From the NCBI GenBank assembly GCA_002748355.1, contig PDSF01000037.1, forward strand, positions 30,806-94,805: a stretch of DNA of 64,000 nt. Direction: 5' to 3'. Shown piece by piece: positions 8,581-17,099 of the stretch. This DNA is from Planctomycetota bacterium. Its GTDB lineage: Bacteria; Planctomycetota; UBA1135; GCA-002748355. Below the pieces are notes generated by a model. It saw only the letters and a program-made list of their open reading frames with translations, was not told the origin of the DNA and did not search any database. A program made the translations under genes and the position numbers. The stretch's first letter is position 1. Every line of letters begins with the position of its first letter.

Positions 8581-9558
8581 ATGCCTCGAATCCCCTTTGA
8601 CCCAGATCAGCCGTCCCAGCGTGCGACGCTCTTCGGGCTTCCGCCCGAGGCAGAGACCGCGCGTATTCATGTCCTGCCCATCCCCTTCGAGGCGACCTGC
8701 AGCTACGGCCGAGGCACCCGGCACGGTCCCGAAGCGATTCGTCGCGCCAGCCTTCAGCTCGACCTCTACGACGAAGACTACGGAGAAACATGGCGCTCGG
8801 GGATTTACCTGCATCCCTCGCCCGAATGGGAGCATCCTCCAGACAACGCATCATTGGAGCAAATCGCAACAGCCTCGCGCCAGCGGAGCGCCGGGCTCCG
8901 GGCCTGGACCGAAACACAACTAGCCGAAGGCCGCATCCCAGCTGTGCTCGGAGGCGATCACAGCTCCCCATTAGGCGCCATCGAAGCCGCGGCGAATGCA
9001 GGCGAACTCTCCATTCTTCACATCGATGCCCACATGGACTTGCGCCAGTCCTACGAGGGATTTGAAGAAAGCCACGCTTCGATCATGCACAACGTCCTGA
9101 CCCGCTGCCCAGGAGTCGAAGGTTTGGTCCAGGTAGGCATACGTGACTATTCCGCTGGAGAGATAGAACGCGCCAAGGCCGAAGGCCAGAGAGTCCAGTG
9201 CTTCTTTATGCGAGATTGGCGCCGGCATCTGGCTGCTGGCCTGGCCTTGGACCAGCTACTGGACCAATGTATCGCTGGCCTAGGCTCTCGTGTTTGGATC
9301 TCTTTCGATATCGACGGACTCGACCCAGCCTTCTGCCCGCATACCGGAACCCCCGTTCCCGGGGGGCTGCAGTTCGGCGAAGCCAGCCAGCTACTCTGGC
9401 GCCTCGCACAGAGCAAGCGCCGCATCATCGGCTTCGATCTCTGCGAGGTTTTTGGCCATGCAGATCCGGTGGAACACCCGGCCCAAGAATGGGATGCAAA
9501 CGTGGGCGCCCGTATCCTCTATAAGCTCTGCGGAGCCGCGACCTTTGGAGAGCGCTGA
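8581..9558 (+). CDS. Agmatinase/ureohydrolase-family protein (SpeB-like)
   Basis: This 325-residue enzyme has all the manganese-ligand motifs of the arginase/agmatinase family: GGDHS (about residue 125), HIDAHMDLR (about 150) and SFDIDGLDPAFCP (about 245), plus a late Glu in FDLCEVFG. Family members hydrolyse agmatine, arginine or other guanidino compounds to urea and an amine. The N-terminal pattern LPIPFEATCSYGRGTRHGPEAIR resembles agmatinases rather than arginases, so putrescine production is the likely role. A longer frame starts at 8410, but family homology begins right after the ATG at 8581. The stop overlaps the next ATG (TGATG). Substrate is inferred, not visible. Confidence 0.85.
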   Translation: MPRIPFDPDQPSQRATLFGLPPEAETARIHVLPIPFEATCSYGRGTRHGPEAIRRASLQLDLYDEDYGETWRSGIYLHPSPEWEHPPDNASLEQIATASRQRSAGLRAWTETQLAEGRIPAVLGGDHSSPLGAIEAAANAGELSILHIDAHMDLRQSYEGFEESHASIMHNVLTRCPGVEGLVQVGIRDYSAGEIERAKAEGQRVQCFFMRDWRRHLAAGLALDQLLDQCIAGLGSRVWISFDIDGLDPAFCPHTGTPVPGGLQFGEASQLLWRLAQSKRRIIGFDLCEVFGHADPVEHPAQEWDANVGARILYKLCGAATFGER

Positions 9559-10073
9559 TGGATCTCTATCTTTTTCGACATGCAAAAGCCGAAATCATGG
9601 CGCCCGGGGGCGGAGGTGATGAAGCCCGCCCACTGAACCCTAAAGGCCGCGAACTCTTTGGACATGCAGCTAAGCTCTGGGCAGCACTCCGACCCGCTCC
9701 CCAGCTGATCCTCACGAGCCCACTGCTTCGAGCCCGCGAGACCGGCGAAATACTCATGGATGCCTGGAAGCAGCGCGGCGAAACACCAAGGCTCGAGCTG
9801 GAACCTGGGATCACGCCAAACGCCTATCCGCAACAGTTCCTGGATTCTTTACCCGAACTCGACTCACTGGCCATCGTCAGCCACATGCCCTTCATTGGCG
9901 TCTTGGCTGGGGAACTGCTCTCTGGGTCTTCCCAGGAGCTCTGGTTCAAAACCGGCACCGGCATGCTGATCGAATATGAGCCCTTCGCGCATTCCGCCAA
10001 GCTCCTCCTCGCCTTTGGAACCAAAGAGGCCAAGGCAGGCTTGAGCAGACTGGATCCCCATACCGGCCGTTGA
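9558..10073 (+). CDS. SixA-like phosphohistidine phosphatase
   Basis: This 171-residue member of the histidine phosphatase (RHG) superfamily begins with the catalytic motif LYLFRHAKA, in which the His is phosphorylated. It then has LTSPLLRARETGEIL, with the second Arg of the active site, and SHMPFIGVLAGELL with the second catalytic His. The order and short length match SixA, which removes phosphate from histidine phosphotransfer domains. The start overlaps the agmatinase stop by one base. The ABC ATPase gene follows after 35 nt, so the three are probably one transcript, though their functions do not form an obvious pathway. Confidence 0.85.
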   Translation: MDLYLFRHAKAEIMAPGGGGDEARPLNPKGRELFGHAAKLWAALRPAPQLILTSPLLRARETGEILMDAWKQRGETPRLELEPGITPNAYPQQFLDSLPELDSLAIVSHMPFIGVLAGELLSGSSQELWFKTGTGMLIEYEPFAHSAKLLLAFGTKEAKAGLSRLDPHTGR

Positions 10074-10108
10074 AGCAGTCACCCGCCTGCCCCGGAGAGT
10101 GAGGGCCC

Positions 10109-11167
10109 ATGACCAGGCTTCGCCTGCAAGCGCTACACAAGCGATTCGCCAATGATTCGGTCGCGGTCCAGTCTCTCGATCTTGAGATCCATAGCGGCGA
10201 ACTCATGGTGCTGGTCGGGCCATCGGGCTGCGGAAAATCCACAACACTGCGCATGATCGCCGGCCTAGAGGCCCCAAGCTCTGGGCGCATCCTCTTCGAC
10301 GCCGAGGATGTGAGCGAGCGCAGCCCACGCGAGCGAGATATCGCGATGGTCTTCCAGAACTACGCGCTCTACCCCCACATGAGCGTGGAAAAGAACCTGA
10401 TGTTTCCCCTGCGCATGCGCAAGGTCGCGAAAAACCAGGCACGGAGCCAGGCTCACGCTTTGGCCGAGAAACTCGGACTCGAATCACTATTGCGCCGCAA
10501 ACCTCAAGAACTCTCCGGTGGGCAACAGCAGCGCGTCGCCCTAGGCCGGGCACTGATCCGCTCCCCCCGGGTCTTCCTCCTCGACGAACCCCTGTCCAAC
10601 CTCGACGCCAAAACCCGCATCTCCATGCGCGGGGAGATCAAGCGCCTACACCAAGAACTGCAAACGACGATGGTCTACGTCACCCATGACCAGAGTGAAG
10701 CGATGGCCCTCGGTGACCGCATCGCCGTCATGCGCCAGGGAGTCCTGGAACAACTGGCGAGCCCCAAGGATCTCTACGAGCAGCCCTGCAACTGCTTCGT
10801 CGGCTCCTTCATCGGCAGCCCGGCCATGAGCTTCTACCCAGCAGAAGCCCGAGAGGGAGCCCTTCACCTCGCTGGGAGAACTCTCCCCGGCATCACGCCG
10901 CCACCCTATCCCTGCCTCGTCGGGCTTCGCCCACACGAGCTGCGAGTACAACTAGCACCACAGAACGCAGCTCTCAGCGCTGAGCTAGTACAAATCGAAG
11001 CGCACGGGCACGAGAGCTTCGTGACCGTGCGCTTCGGAAGTGAAGAGCTAACCGCAGTTGCCGAAGGGAGCTTCGAGGCCAAACCAGGCACTCCCCTGAG
11101 CCTCGAAGTAAAGCGCCGTACACCGCGCTACTTCGATGCGGCGAGCGGCAAGGCCCTCGCGACCTAG
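10109..11167 (+). CDS. ABC transporter ATPase of the MalK/UgpC/MsmK type, without permeases
   Basis: This 352-residue ATPase has Walker A (GPSGCGKST, about residues 36-44), a Q-loop followed by NYALYPHMSV, signature LSGGQQQR (about 136-143), Walker B VFLLDEPLSNLDA and the switch His in VTHDQSEA. The C-terminal 110 residues are the TOBE/OB regulatory domain typical of carbohydrate importers (a GLRPHELRV stretch). This subfamily energises sugar or glycerol-phosphate uptake, and single ATPases sometimes serve several permeases, as with MsmK. No permease or binding protein is present here, so it is an orphan in this window. Its TAG touches the stop codon of the convergent acyl-CoA dehydrogenase with no spacer. 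Confidence 0.93.
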   Translation: MTRLRLQALHKRFANDSVAVQSLDLEIHSGELMVLVGPSGCGKSTTLRMIAGLEAPSSGRILFDAEDVSERSPRERDIAMVFQNYALYPHMSVEKNLMFPLRMRKVAKNQARSQAHALAEKLGLESLLRRKPQELSGGQQQRVALGRALIRSPRVFLLDEPLSNLDAKTRISMRGEIKRLHQELQTTMVYVTHDQSEAMALGDRIAVMRQGVLEQLASPKDLYEQPCNCFVGSFIGSPAMSFYPAEAREGALHLAGRTLPGITPPPYPCLVGLRPHELRVQLAPQNAALSAELVQIEAHGHESFVTVRFGSEELTAVAEGSFEAKPGTPLSLEVKRRTPRYFDAASGKALAT

Positions 11168-12364
11168 CTACTCGGGAAAGTGCTCGACCTTGACGTCGAG
11201 CATGTCCCCGATGCGGTTGTATTCATTGGTAATGGCACGGCCGATCACAAGGCGCTGGATCTGGTTGGTGCCTTCGTAGATTTGAGTGATCTTCGCGTCA
11301 CGCATGTACTTCTCGACCGGGTAGTCCTTGCAGAAGCCATAGCCACCGAACAACTGGACGGCGTCTGTCGCCACCTTCATCGCGGTGTCCGTCGCAAAGA
11401 CCTTCCCCATAGCAGCGAGCTTGTTGATGTTCTTAGCGCCACTGTCAATCAGCTTGGCACTTGAATACACCAGCGCCCGCGCCGCCTCGATCTGCGTCGC
11501 CATGTCAGCAAGCCAGAACTGGTTGGCCTGCATGCTCTGCACAGTCTGACCGAACTGCTTGCGCTCCATCGTGTAGCGCATGGCCCACTCGAAGGCGCCC
11601 TGGGCCAACCCGAGCCCCTGCCCGGCGACTCCGGGACGGGCTCGGTCGAGGGTCATCATTGCGTTGCGGAAACCGCCACCCTCTTTGCCACCGAGCAGAG
11701 CCGTCGCGGGCACGTGACAATCCTTGAACTCCAGCTCATTCACCGGGACCGTCCGAATACCCATCGTGTCTTCACGCTTACCGACCGTAAAGCCGGGCGT
11801 ATCGCGCTCGACGATGAAGGCCGAAATACCGCGCACGCCCTTATCCGGATCAGTCAGCGCATAAATGGTAAAAATGCTGGCAACACCGCCATTGGTGCAC
11901 CACTTTTTATCACCGTTGATGACGTATTCGTCACCATCCCTGAGTGCCGTCGTAATCAGGCTGCCAGCATCGGAGCCCGAGGCTTTCTCGGAGAGGCCAA
12001 AGGAGATCAACTTCTCCCCTTTGGCTACCGGCGCCAGGTACTTGCGCTTCTGCTCCTCGGTGCCGCCCAGGATGATCGGGAAGGAGCCGAGGGCATTGAC
12101 CGCAAAGGCCACGCCGACACCACCACAGGCCCGCGACAGCTCCTCGACGACGACACAGAGGTCGATGATGCCCGCGTCTTGGCCGCCGTACTCGCTCGGG
12201 ATCCAAATCCCGGTCAGCTCGTACTTCTTCAGGGCTTCGAGGATCTCCCAGCCATACTCGCCGGTCCGGTCGAGTTCGGCCGCCATCGGCCGCACATACT
12301 TCTCGGCGACCTCGTGGGCCCTCTCCTTATAATCCAGCGTCTTCTGGCTCAGTCCTTCACTCAT
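11168..12364 (-). CDS. Acyl-CoA dehydrogenase
   Basis: This 398-residue flavoenzyme performs the first step of acyl-CoA beta-oxidation or branched amino-acid catabolism. The FAD/substrate loop is FGLSEKASGSDAGS (about residues 125-138). The active-site Glu is in the C-terminal signature QIYEGTNQIQRLVIGR (about 368-383). The Arg-Lys-Gln-Phe-Gly motif (MERKQFGQ) and GGYGF are also present. Length is normal. Similarity to short-chain acyl-CoA dehydrogenases is generic, so chain length cannot be stated. There is no electron-transfer flavoprotein gene nearby. The 5' side faces the decayed IS island; the 3' end abuts the ABC ATPase gene. Confidence 0.93.
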   Translation of the reverse strand: MSEGLSQKTLDYKERAHEVAEKYVRPMAAELDRTGEYGWEILEALKKYELTGIWIPSEYGGQDAGIIDLCVVVEELSRACGGVGVAFAVNALGSFPIILGGTEEQKRKYLAPVAKGEKLISFGLSEKASGSDAGSLITTALRDGDEYVINGDKKWCTNGGVASIFTIYALTDPDKGVRGISAFIVERDTPGFTVGKREDTMGIRTVPVNELEFKDCHVPATALLGGKEGGGFRNAMMTLDRARPGVAGQGLGLAQGAFEWAMRYTMERKQFGQTVQSMQANQFWLADMATQIEAARALVYSSAKLIDSGAKNINKLAAMGKVFATDTAMKVATDAVQLFGGYGFCKDYPVEKYMRDAKITQIYEGTNQIQRLVIGRAITNEYNRIGDMLDVKVEHFPE

Positions 12365-12543
12365 CGTCCTGCCTCGCAGTCCCTCGGGAATCCATCGAAA
12401 GTCCGGCCACTATACGAAGAGACCCGCAGGATGCCCCATGCCTCAGCCGAGAAGGGCAGCGAAATGGCCCCCAGCGAGCCGAGGCCTTGGGCTCAAGATT
12501 CCAGCCGCAAGCCTCACCGACCGCTAAAAATAAGCAGCCTCAC

Positions 12544-12611
12544 TCAGCAGCGGTGCGACAGAGGATTATCTACAAGAGTTGCTTGACGCCCACCTGGATT
12601 CTTAGCGCCTA
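12544..12611 (-). mobile_element. IS66-family transposase, tail fragment (copy 1)
   Basis: Read on the minus strand this encodes a short stretch ending GGRQATLVDNP. It aligns with the end of the larger IS66 remnant at 16434-17095 (GGRQATL), including a perfect 18-nt DNA match (12578-12595 with 16433-16450). Only the extreme 3' end of the transposase gene is left. It is joined directly to an IS3-type fragment, so it marks one edge of the decayed island. Confidence 0.6.
12578..12595 (+). repeat. 18-bp direct repeat flanking the sugar island, left copy
   Basis: GTTGCTTGACGCCCACCT occurs here and identically at 16433-16450, in the same orientation. It lies within the IS66 tail in both places. 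The two copies bracket 3.8 kb holding the IS3 fragment and the glycosyltransferase genes. Confidence 0.9.
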
Positions 12612-12624
12612 TTGCGGACGCTGC

Positions 12625-12815
12625 GGGCTCTTCGAGGGGTCCCGGAAGACCTACGGTTCGGCCCGCATTCATCCGGTGTTGATCCGCCGATGCATCGCCT
12701 GCGGTCTCAATAGGGTGGCTCGGCTCATGAGCCGTGCTGGGCTGCGGCCGATACCCAAGAAGCGTTTTCGACCTCAGACGACGGATTCGAAGCACAGACA
12801 ACCGGGGGTGTCAGA
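12625..12815 (+). mobile_element. IS3-family transposase (OrfB) fragment
   Basis: About 60 codons resemble the helix-turn-helix and linker region of IS3-family OrfB transposases: a TYGSARIH motif, a Cys-containing spacer, NRVARLMSRAGL, then basic KKRFRPQTTDSKH. In complete elements the DDE integrase core follows, but here it is absent and the frame continues as unrelated sequence. The fragment has no start or stop of its own. It abuts the IS66 tail at about 12611-12625, so at least two different elements landed at this spot and decayed. Confidence 0.75.
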
Positions 12816-13113
12816 TGAACGGTGTAAACGATGCCCGGCGCGGGTCTCAAAACTGACATCGTAAAGCACTTCCCGGCCTTCGAGGGTGAGGCCAAGACTA
12901 CTGGCCTGAAGGTGGGGGCCCCGATCAGCACCGGTGTCGGGCCCGGACGGGTTTGGGGTGGTGTCAACTGCAAAGGACATGGCGCAGAGCCATACCGGGG
13001 CCCGCCCCTCCCTCCCGAACGCCCGGCGCGAGGTGCCGCGCGACTTCTTCTCGGATCTTCGCGCGCTATTGTCCCGCACGGCCCTGCTTGAAGCCCCGTC
13101 AGGAGACCCCTCT
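12816..13113. other. Non-coding spacer before the glycosyltransferase
   Basis: No gene is recognised on either strand in these 298 bases. The glycosyltransferase frame is open from 12934, but that upstream part has no family similarity and lacks a ribosome site. An AGGAGA ribosome site at 13101-13106 belongs to the ATG at 13114. The stretch may be the truncated upstream region of the imported sugar genes. Confidence 0.4.
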
Positions 13114-14394
13114 ATGCCCCAAAGCGCCACTCCCCAATCCTCCCAGCGCATTGCCTATCTCACCAGCCAATACCCGGCCCCTTCTCACACCTTCATCCAG
13201 CGCGAAGTGACCGCGCTTCGGGCCATGAACCGCCAGGTGGATACCTACTCGGTGCGCGGCCGCCCCGACGACCCTCACTCCGGCACCGAAGAGCGCGAGG
13301 CTGCCCGCACCACCACCTTCCTGTTGCAAGAGGCAAGGAATCCCGCCAGCCTGATCCGCGCGAAACTTGCCGCCTGGGCGCATCCCGGCCGGGCCTTCCG
13401 TGCCCTACGGCTGGCCTTTGCCACCAGCGCCCCCGGCCCCCGCGCCCTGCTCTACCAGATGTTCTACTATGGCGAGGCCTGCATTCTGGCCCGCAAGCTG
13501 CGGCGCACCGGCGCCACCCACCTGCATGTGCATTTTGCCTCCGGTGCGGCCAACGTGGCGCTCATTGCCTCCGAACTCACCGGCCTGCCCATGAGCTTCA
13601 CCCTCCACGGGCCTGCCGACCTTTACGAGCCCTACCGCTGGCATCTGGGCACCAAGGTGGAACGCGCCGCCTTCGTGGCCTGCATCAGCCATTTTGCCCG
13701 CAGTCAGGCGATGTTCTTCTCCGATGCCAGCCACTGGGACCGGCTGCGGATCATCCATTGCGGGGTTGAACCGGCCCGCTATCAGCGCCCGCGGGTGGCG
13801 CACGAGGGGGTGCATCTGGTCTTTGTCGGGCGTCTGGCGGCGGTGAAGGGCCTGCGGGTGCTCATCGAGGCTTTCGGACGCGCCAAGCCGCAGGTTCCGG
13901 GCCTGCGCCTGACCATCGTCGGCGACGGGGACGACCGCCCCCACCTCGAAGCCCTCGCCGCCCCCTTTGGCGATGCGATACGTTTTGCCGGCTATCTCAA
14001 CCAGGAAGAGGTGGCCGAGGTGCTCGCCACGGCCGATATCTTCACCCTGCCGAGCTTTGCCGAAGGGGTGCCCGTGGTGCTCATGGAAGCGCTAGCCAGC
14101 GCCATGCCGGTGATCTCGACCCACGTGGCAGGCATTCCCGAACTGGTCGAAGACGGGGTCAGCGGCTATCTCGTGCCCCCCGGTTGCACCGAAAGCCTGC
14201 GGGCGCGTATCGTCGACCTTGCCGGTAACGCTGACCTGCGCCAGCGCATGGGCGAAGCCGGACGGGCCAAGGTAGCAGCGGAATTCGACATCGCCCAGGA
14301 AACCGCCCGCCTCGCCTCGCTCTTCGACGGCAACCTCGGGGACAATCCACGCCCCGAGCCCGCTGCCCCCGGTGAGCCCCGAACTCCAGCATGA
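13114..14394 (+). CDS. Glycosyltransferase family 4 (GT-B fold), WcaL-like
   Basis: This 426-residue protein is a retaining GT-B glycosyltransferase. The C-terminal half has the usual nucleotide-sugar motifs: LVFVGRLAAVKGLRVLIEAF (about 237-256), LTIVGDGDDRPHLEAL, and the E-x7-E signature in FAEGVPVVLMEALASAMPVI. The N-terminal half starts YLTSQYPAPSHTFIQREV, a pattern of exopolysaccharide transferases such as WcaL/AmsK. The start is fixed by AGGAGA 8 nt upstream and by homology. Neighbours are a broken UDP-sugar dehydrogenase and a GT2 enzyme, so it probably came from a capsule or O-antigen cluster. It looks intact, although it is surrounded by decayed sequence. Confidence 0.85.
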   Translation: MPQSATPQSSQRIAYLTSQYPAPSHTFIQREVTALRAMNRQVDTYSVRGRPDDPHSGTEEREAARTTTFLLQEARNPASLIRAKLAAWAHPGRAFRALRLAFATSAPGPRALLYQMFYYGEACILARKLRRTGATHLHVHFASGAANVALIASELTGLPMSFTLHGPADLYEPYRWHLGTKVERAAFVACISHFARSQAMFFSDASHWDRLRIIHCGVEPARYQRPRVAHEGVHLVFVGRLAAVKGLRVLIEAFGRAKPQVPGLRLTIVGDGDDRPHLEALAAPFGDAIRFAGYLNQEEVAEVLATADIFTLPSFAEGVPVVLMEALASAMPVISTHVAGIPELVEDGVSGYLVPPGCTESLRARIVDLAGNADLRQRMGEAGRAKVAAEFDIAQETARLASLFDGNLGDNPRPEPAAPGEPRTPA

Positions 14395-14429
14395 ACCGGG
14401 CCAGACAAACGCAGCAAAGGACACGACAT

Positions 14430-15223
14430 GACCACCCCTGCCTCCGCCCCGGCCTTCCGGCGTGTCTGCTGCTGCTCGCCGGCAACCTCGCCTCGGCCTA
14501 CCCGGAGCTGGTTCTCGCCGGTGAGGTGGCGGGCGTGTGACTGGCGAGGAGGGGGAAGACGGTCTGCCATTCATCCCCCACACGGGCGCCGAAGATCGAC
14601 GACTTCATGCGCCCCAATCGGGTGGTCGTCGGGGTGGAAGCCGAACCTGCCGCCAGAGTCATGCGCGAGTTCTAGCAGCCCTGTCCTTGCGGGGTTTCCC
14701 GGTTGTTGTCACCGATCTGGCCAGCGCCGAAATGAACAATTATGCGGCCAAAGCCTTCCTCGCCACCATGATCACCTTTATCAACGAAGCCGAAAAAGGC
14801 CGGATGATCGACAAATTGCTCGACTGCAGTGGCGGCTGCTTCAACGGCAAGAGCCTGGCCGCGCTGGGGGTGACCTTCAAGCCCAACACCAACGACATGC
14901 GCGAGGCCCCCTTCCTTACCCTCGTGCCGGCGCTCGTTGGCGGCGGGATACAGGTGCAGGTGACCAACCCTCATGGCGACCACGAGGGCAAAGCGCTGCT
15001 GCCCGGCGTTACCTGGTGTGACGAGGCCTATGAGGCCGAAAAAGAGGCCGACCTTGTGGTGGTACTCACGGAGAGGAACGAGTTCCGCGCGCTGGATCTG
15101 GGGCGCCTGCGGAAAGGAATGCGCACCGCCGCCATGGCTGACCCGCGCAACGTACAGTGTGTAACCGACGCAACCCGCGCCGGCTTCGGGTGGTATGCTT
15201 CCGTGGACTGCGGCGGGTATTAG
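14430..15223 (+). pseudogene. UDP-glucose/GDP-mannose 6-dehydrogenase, decayed and internally deleted
   Basis: Pieces of a UDP-glucose 6-dehydrogenase lie in order across two frames. At 14585-14674 one frame reads KIDDFMRPNRVVVGVEAE and stops at a TAG. From about 14700 another frame reads SAEMNNYAAKAFLATMITF, the family's central helix, and then jumps directly to KSLAALGVTFKPNTNDMREA, skipping the 80 or so residues that normally hold the catalytic Cys (G-x-G-G-x-C). The C-terminal UDP-binding domain then continues to a stop at 15221-15223. The Rossmann N-terminus is missing. Loss of the catalytic Cys segment plus frame breaks makes it non-functional. Intact enzymes make UDP-glucuronate or similar sugars for polysaccharides, matching the neighbours. 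Confidence 0.8.
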
Positions 15224-15232
15224 GACTAAACG

Positions 15233-16228
15233 ATGACAGACAACGATACTTCCCAGAAACAGCCACAAACCCCGCCGCCGGGCAGGACCGGGGGCAAGGA
15301 CCCGCGCACCTATGTAGTCATCACCCCCTGCCGAAATGAAGAAGACTACATGCGGCGCACCCTCGACAGCGTCATCGCCCAGACCGAACCCCCCACCCTC
15401 TGGGTGATCGTGGATGACGGCTCCACCGACGGGGGCCCCGAGATTCTGGCCGACTATGCCACCCGCTACCCCTGGATCAGGGTCATCACCAAGCCCGACC
15501 GGGGCAACCGTGCCGTCGGTCCCGGCGTGATCGAAGCCTTCTATTATGGCTATGAGCGGATCAACCCGGAAGATTACACCTATTCGTGCAAACTCGACCT
15601 CGACCTTGAACTTCCCCCCACCTATTTCGCCACCCTGATGGACCGCATGGAAGCCGACCCCCGCCTCGGCACCTGTTCTGGCAAGGCCTGCACTCGGGTG
15701 AATGGCGAGCTCGTTTCCGAAGGACGGGGCGATGAGATGTCCTGCGGGATGAGCAAGTTTCAGCGTCGCACCTGCTTCGAGAATATCGGCGGTTATGTGC
15801 GCGAGGTCATGTGGGATGCGATCGACTGCCACACCGCCCGTTACAAGGGCTGGCGCGCCGCCAGTTGGGACGAACCCGAGCTGCGGGTGGATAACCTGCG
15901 CCCTATGGGCACCAGTCAGGGCAGCGTCTACAACGGCCGCCGGCGCCACGGTTTTGGACAGTGGTTCATGGGGTCCGACCCCCTCTATTACACGGCTTCC
16001 TGTATCCTCCACATGTTCAAGGAAAAGCCCTATATTCTGGGAGGGTTGGCCATGTGGTGGGGCTATGTCGGCTCGTGGCTGCGCCGGGTGCCGCAGTATG
16101 ATAACCCGGAGCTGCGGGCTTTCATCCGGGCCTACCAGCGCCGGGCGCTGATCAAGGGCAAGGCGGCGGCCATCGCCGAGCAAGAGGCCGAACGCGCCCC
16201 CTTCTGGAACGGTGGCAAGAAAAGCTGA
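15233..16228 (+). CDS. Glycosyltransferase family 2 (GT-A fold)
   Basis: This 331-residue protein begins with a Pro-rich 25-residue leader and then the GT-A nucleotide-binding start YVVITPCRNEEDYMRRTLDS. The acidic metal/UDP motifs are LWVIVDDGSTDGG (about residue 60) and KLDLDLELP in the usual DxD position. A WDEPELRV stretch lies where the catalytic base is expected. The C-terminal part (about 255-290) has hydrophobic stretches (MWWGYVGSWL) that may touch the membrane. It starts 9 nt after the dehydrogenase pseudogene and ends before the IS66 remnant. The acceptor and sugar cannot be told. It appears intact. Confidence 0.85.
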   Translation: MTDNDTSQKQPQTPPPGRTGGKDPRTYVVITPCRNEEDYMRRTLDSVIAQTEPPTLWVIVDDGSTDGGPEILADYATRYPWIRVITKPDRGNRAVGPGVIEAFYYGYERINPEDYTYSCKLDLDLELPPTYFATLMDRMEADPRLGTCSGKACTRVNGELVSEGRGDEMSCGMSKFQRRTCFENIGGYVREVMWDAIDCHTARYKGWRAASWDEPELRVDNLRPMGTSQGSVYNGRRRHGFGQWFMGSDPLYYTASCILHMFKEKPYILGGLAMWWGYVGSWLRRVPQYDNPELRAFIRAYQRRALIKGKAAAIAEQEAERAPFWNGGKKS

Positions 16229-16432
16229 GCTAGGAGCTTGCGCCGCAGCTCTCCAGCATGGCTCAAATCGCCTTCCAGAGCGGGTTGCTGAGGTCGCCAG
16301 CTCGGATTTTTTCGAGCCGAGGCTACGGGCGTCCCCGCTGAGCTATGACGGAGACCGCAGGAGAGATGCGCCTGTTGGGGCCTCTGGGGCGATTCGGCAG
16401 GCCTTTGAGCGCTTCTTGCTCATTGCGTAAGC
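16229..16432. other. Short non-coding stretch after the GT2 gene
   Basis: No gene or RNA is recognised between the GT2 stop and the IS66 tail. A run of six T follows a short GCTCG/CGAGC palindrome near 16300-16320. It could be a weak terminator for the glycosyltransferase genes. Confidence 0.3.
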
Positions 16433-16450
16433 GTTGCTTGACGCCCACCT
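16433..16450 (+). repeat. 18-bp direct repeat flanking the sugar island, right copy
   Basis: This is identical in sequence and orientation to 12578-12595. On the minus strand it encodes the GGRQATL end of the IS66 transposase remnant. Confidence 0.9.
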
Positions 16451-17095
16451 TGACTATCCAGCGGGTTGATACTTGCAGCCAGCGCCGTGCGTAGCAGGTT
16501 TGCCAGGATAACGGCCGCCGTTCCTCCGGTATTGTTCTGGAAGATAAGTTTCTTTCTCCCTACGGCAAAGGGGCACAGCGCTCTCTCTACTGGATTATGA
16601 TCAATCGACGCTCGCCCGTCACTCGCATAATAGGCCAGCGCATCCCACCGTCCTTACACGTAGCCGATGGCATTCGCAGCACTGCTCCTCGGTACTGCCC
16701 GTGCGCTTTGAAGCTGGGGCCACGATCTGAGTGCATTCAGTATCGGAAGAGCCTGTTCCTGCCGGACCTGTTGCCGCTTGCCGTCATCCGCATCTTTCAG
16801 CTCTTTCTAGGTCGCGTACAGCTCGCCGATTCGATCCAAAGCCTCTTTGATATTTCAGGGTCTGTCGCCTTAATCTCGACAAACTACCGCCGCGCGTGAG
16901 CCCAACAGGCAACTTCGCTTGCGCCATCGAGCAAGAAGAGTTGCTCGTATCCAGGATAGGCGTCAGCTTAAATCAGACCGCGAAAGCCCTTGAGGATTAT
17001 TTCTGAACCATCTCGCTTGCGGCTTTCGGTGAAGTCGTGGAAGTGACGTCCATCGCGATCCTAGTAAACCCAAGTCCGGCCAGTTCGACGATTGC
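16434..17095 (-). mobile_element. IS66-family transposase remnant (copy 2)
   Basis: Read on the minus strand, the C-terminal half of an IS66 TnpC transposase is clear. It runs RTWVY, DRDGRHFHDFTESRKRDG, ADAYPGYEQLF, EVACWAHARR (the family's conserved W-A-H-x-R-R), then after a frame change DALAYYASDGRASIDHNP with the catalytic-region D-N/H-N-x-x-E, ALCPFAVGRKKLIF and NLLRTALAASINPL. At least three in-frame stops and one frameshift interrupt it, so it is inactive. No tnpA or tnpB and no terminal inverted repeats were recognised. Its 5' side has cut into an FG-GAP gene at about 17095-17105. Confidence 0.88.
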
Positions 17096-17099
17096 CGCT

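Noticed and set aside
8246..8971. Long N-terminal extension of the minus-strand beta-sandwich protein
   Set aside because: It would run antisense through the first part of the agmatinase-family gene and would bury the hydrophobic N-terminal segment. No family similarity is seen in it.
12934..13113. N-terminal extension of the GT4 protein
   Set aside because: Family similarity begins about 10 residues after the ATG at 13114, which has an AGGAGA site. The upstream part has none.
14672..16183. A 503-codon open frame on the minus strand
   Set aside because: It is antisense to the GT2 gene and the dehydrogenase remnant, whose plus-strand motifs are clear. It has no recognisable family.
16229..17060. 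Functional IS66 element
   Set aside because: The transposase has at least three stops and a frameshift, only its C-terminal half is present, and no accessory genes or terminal repeats were found.
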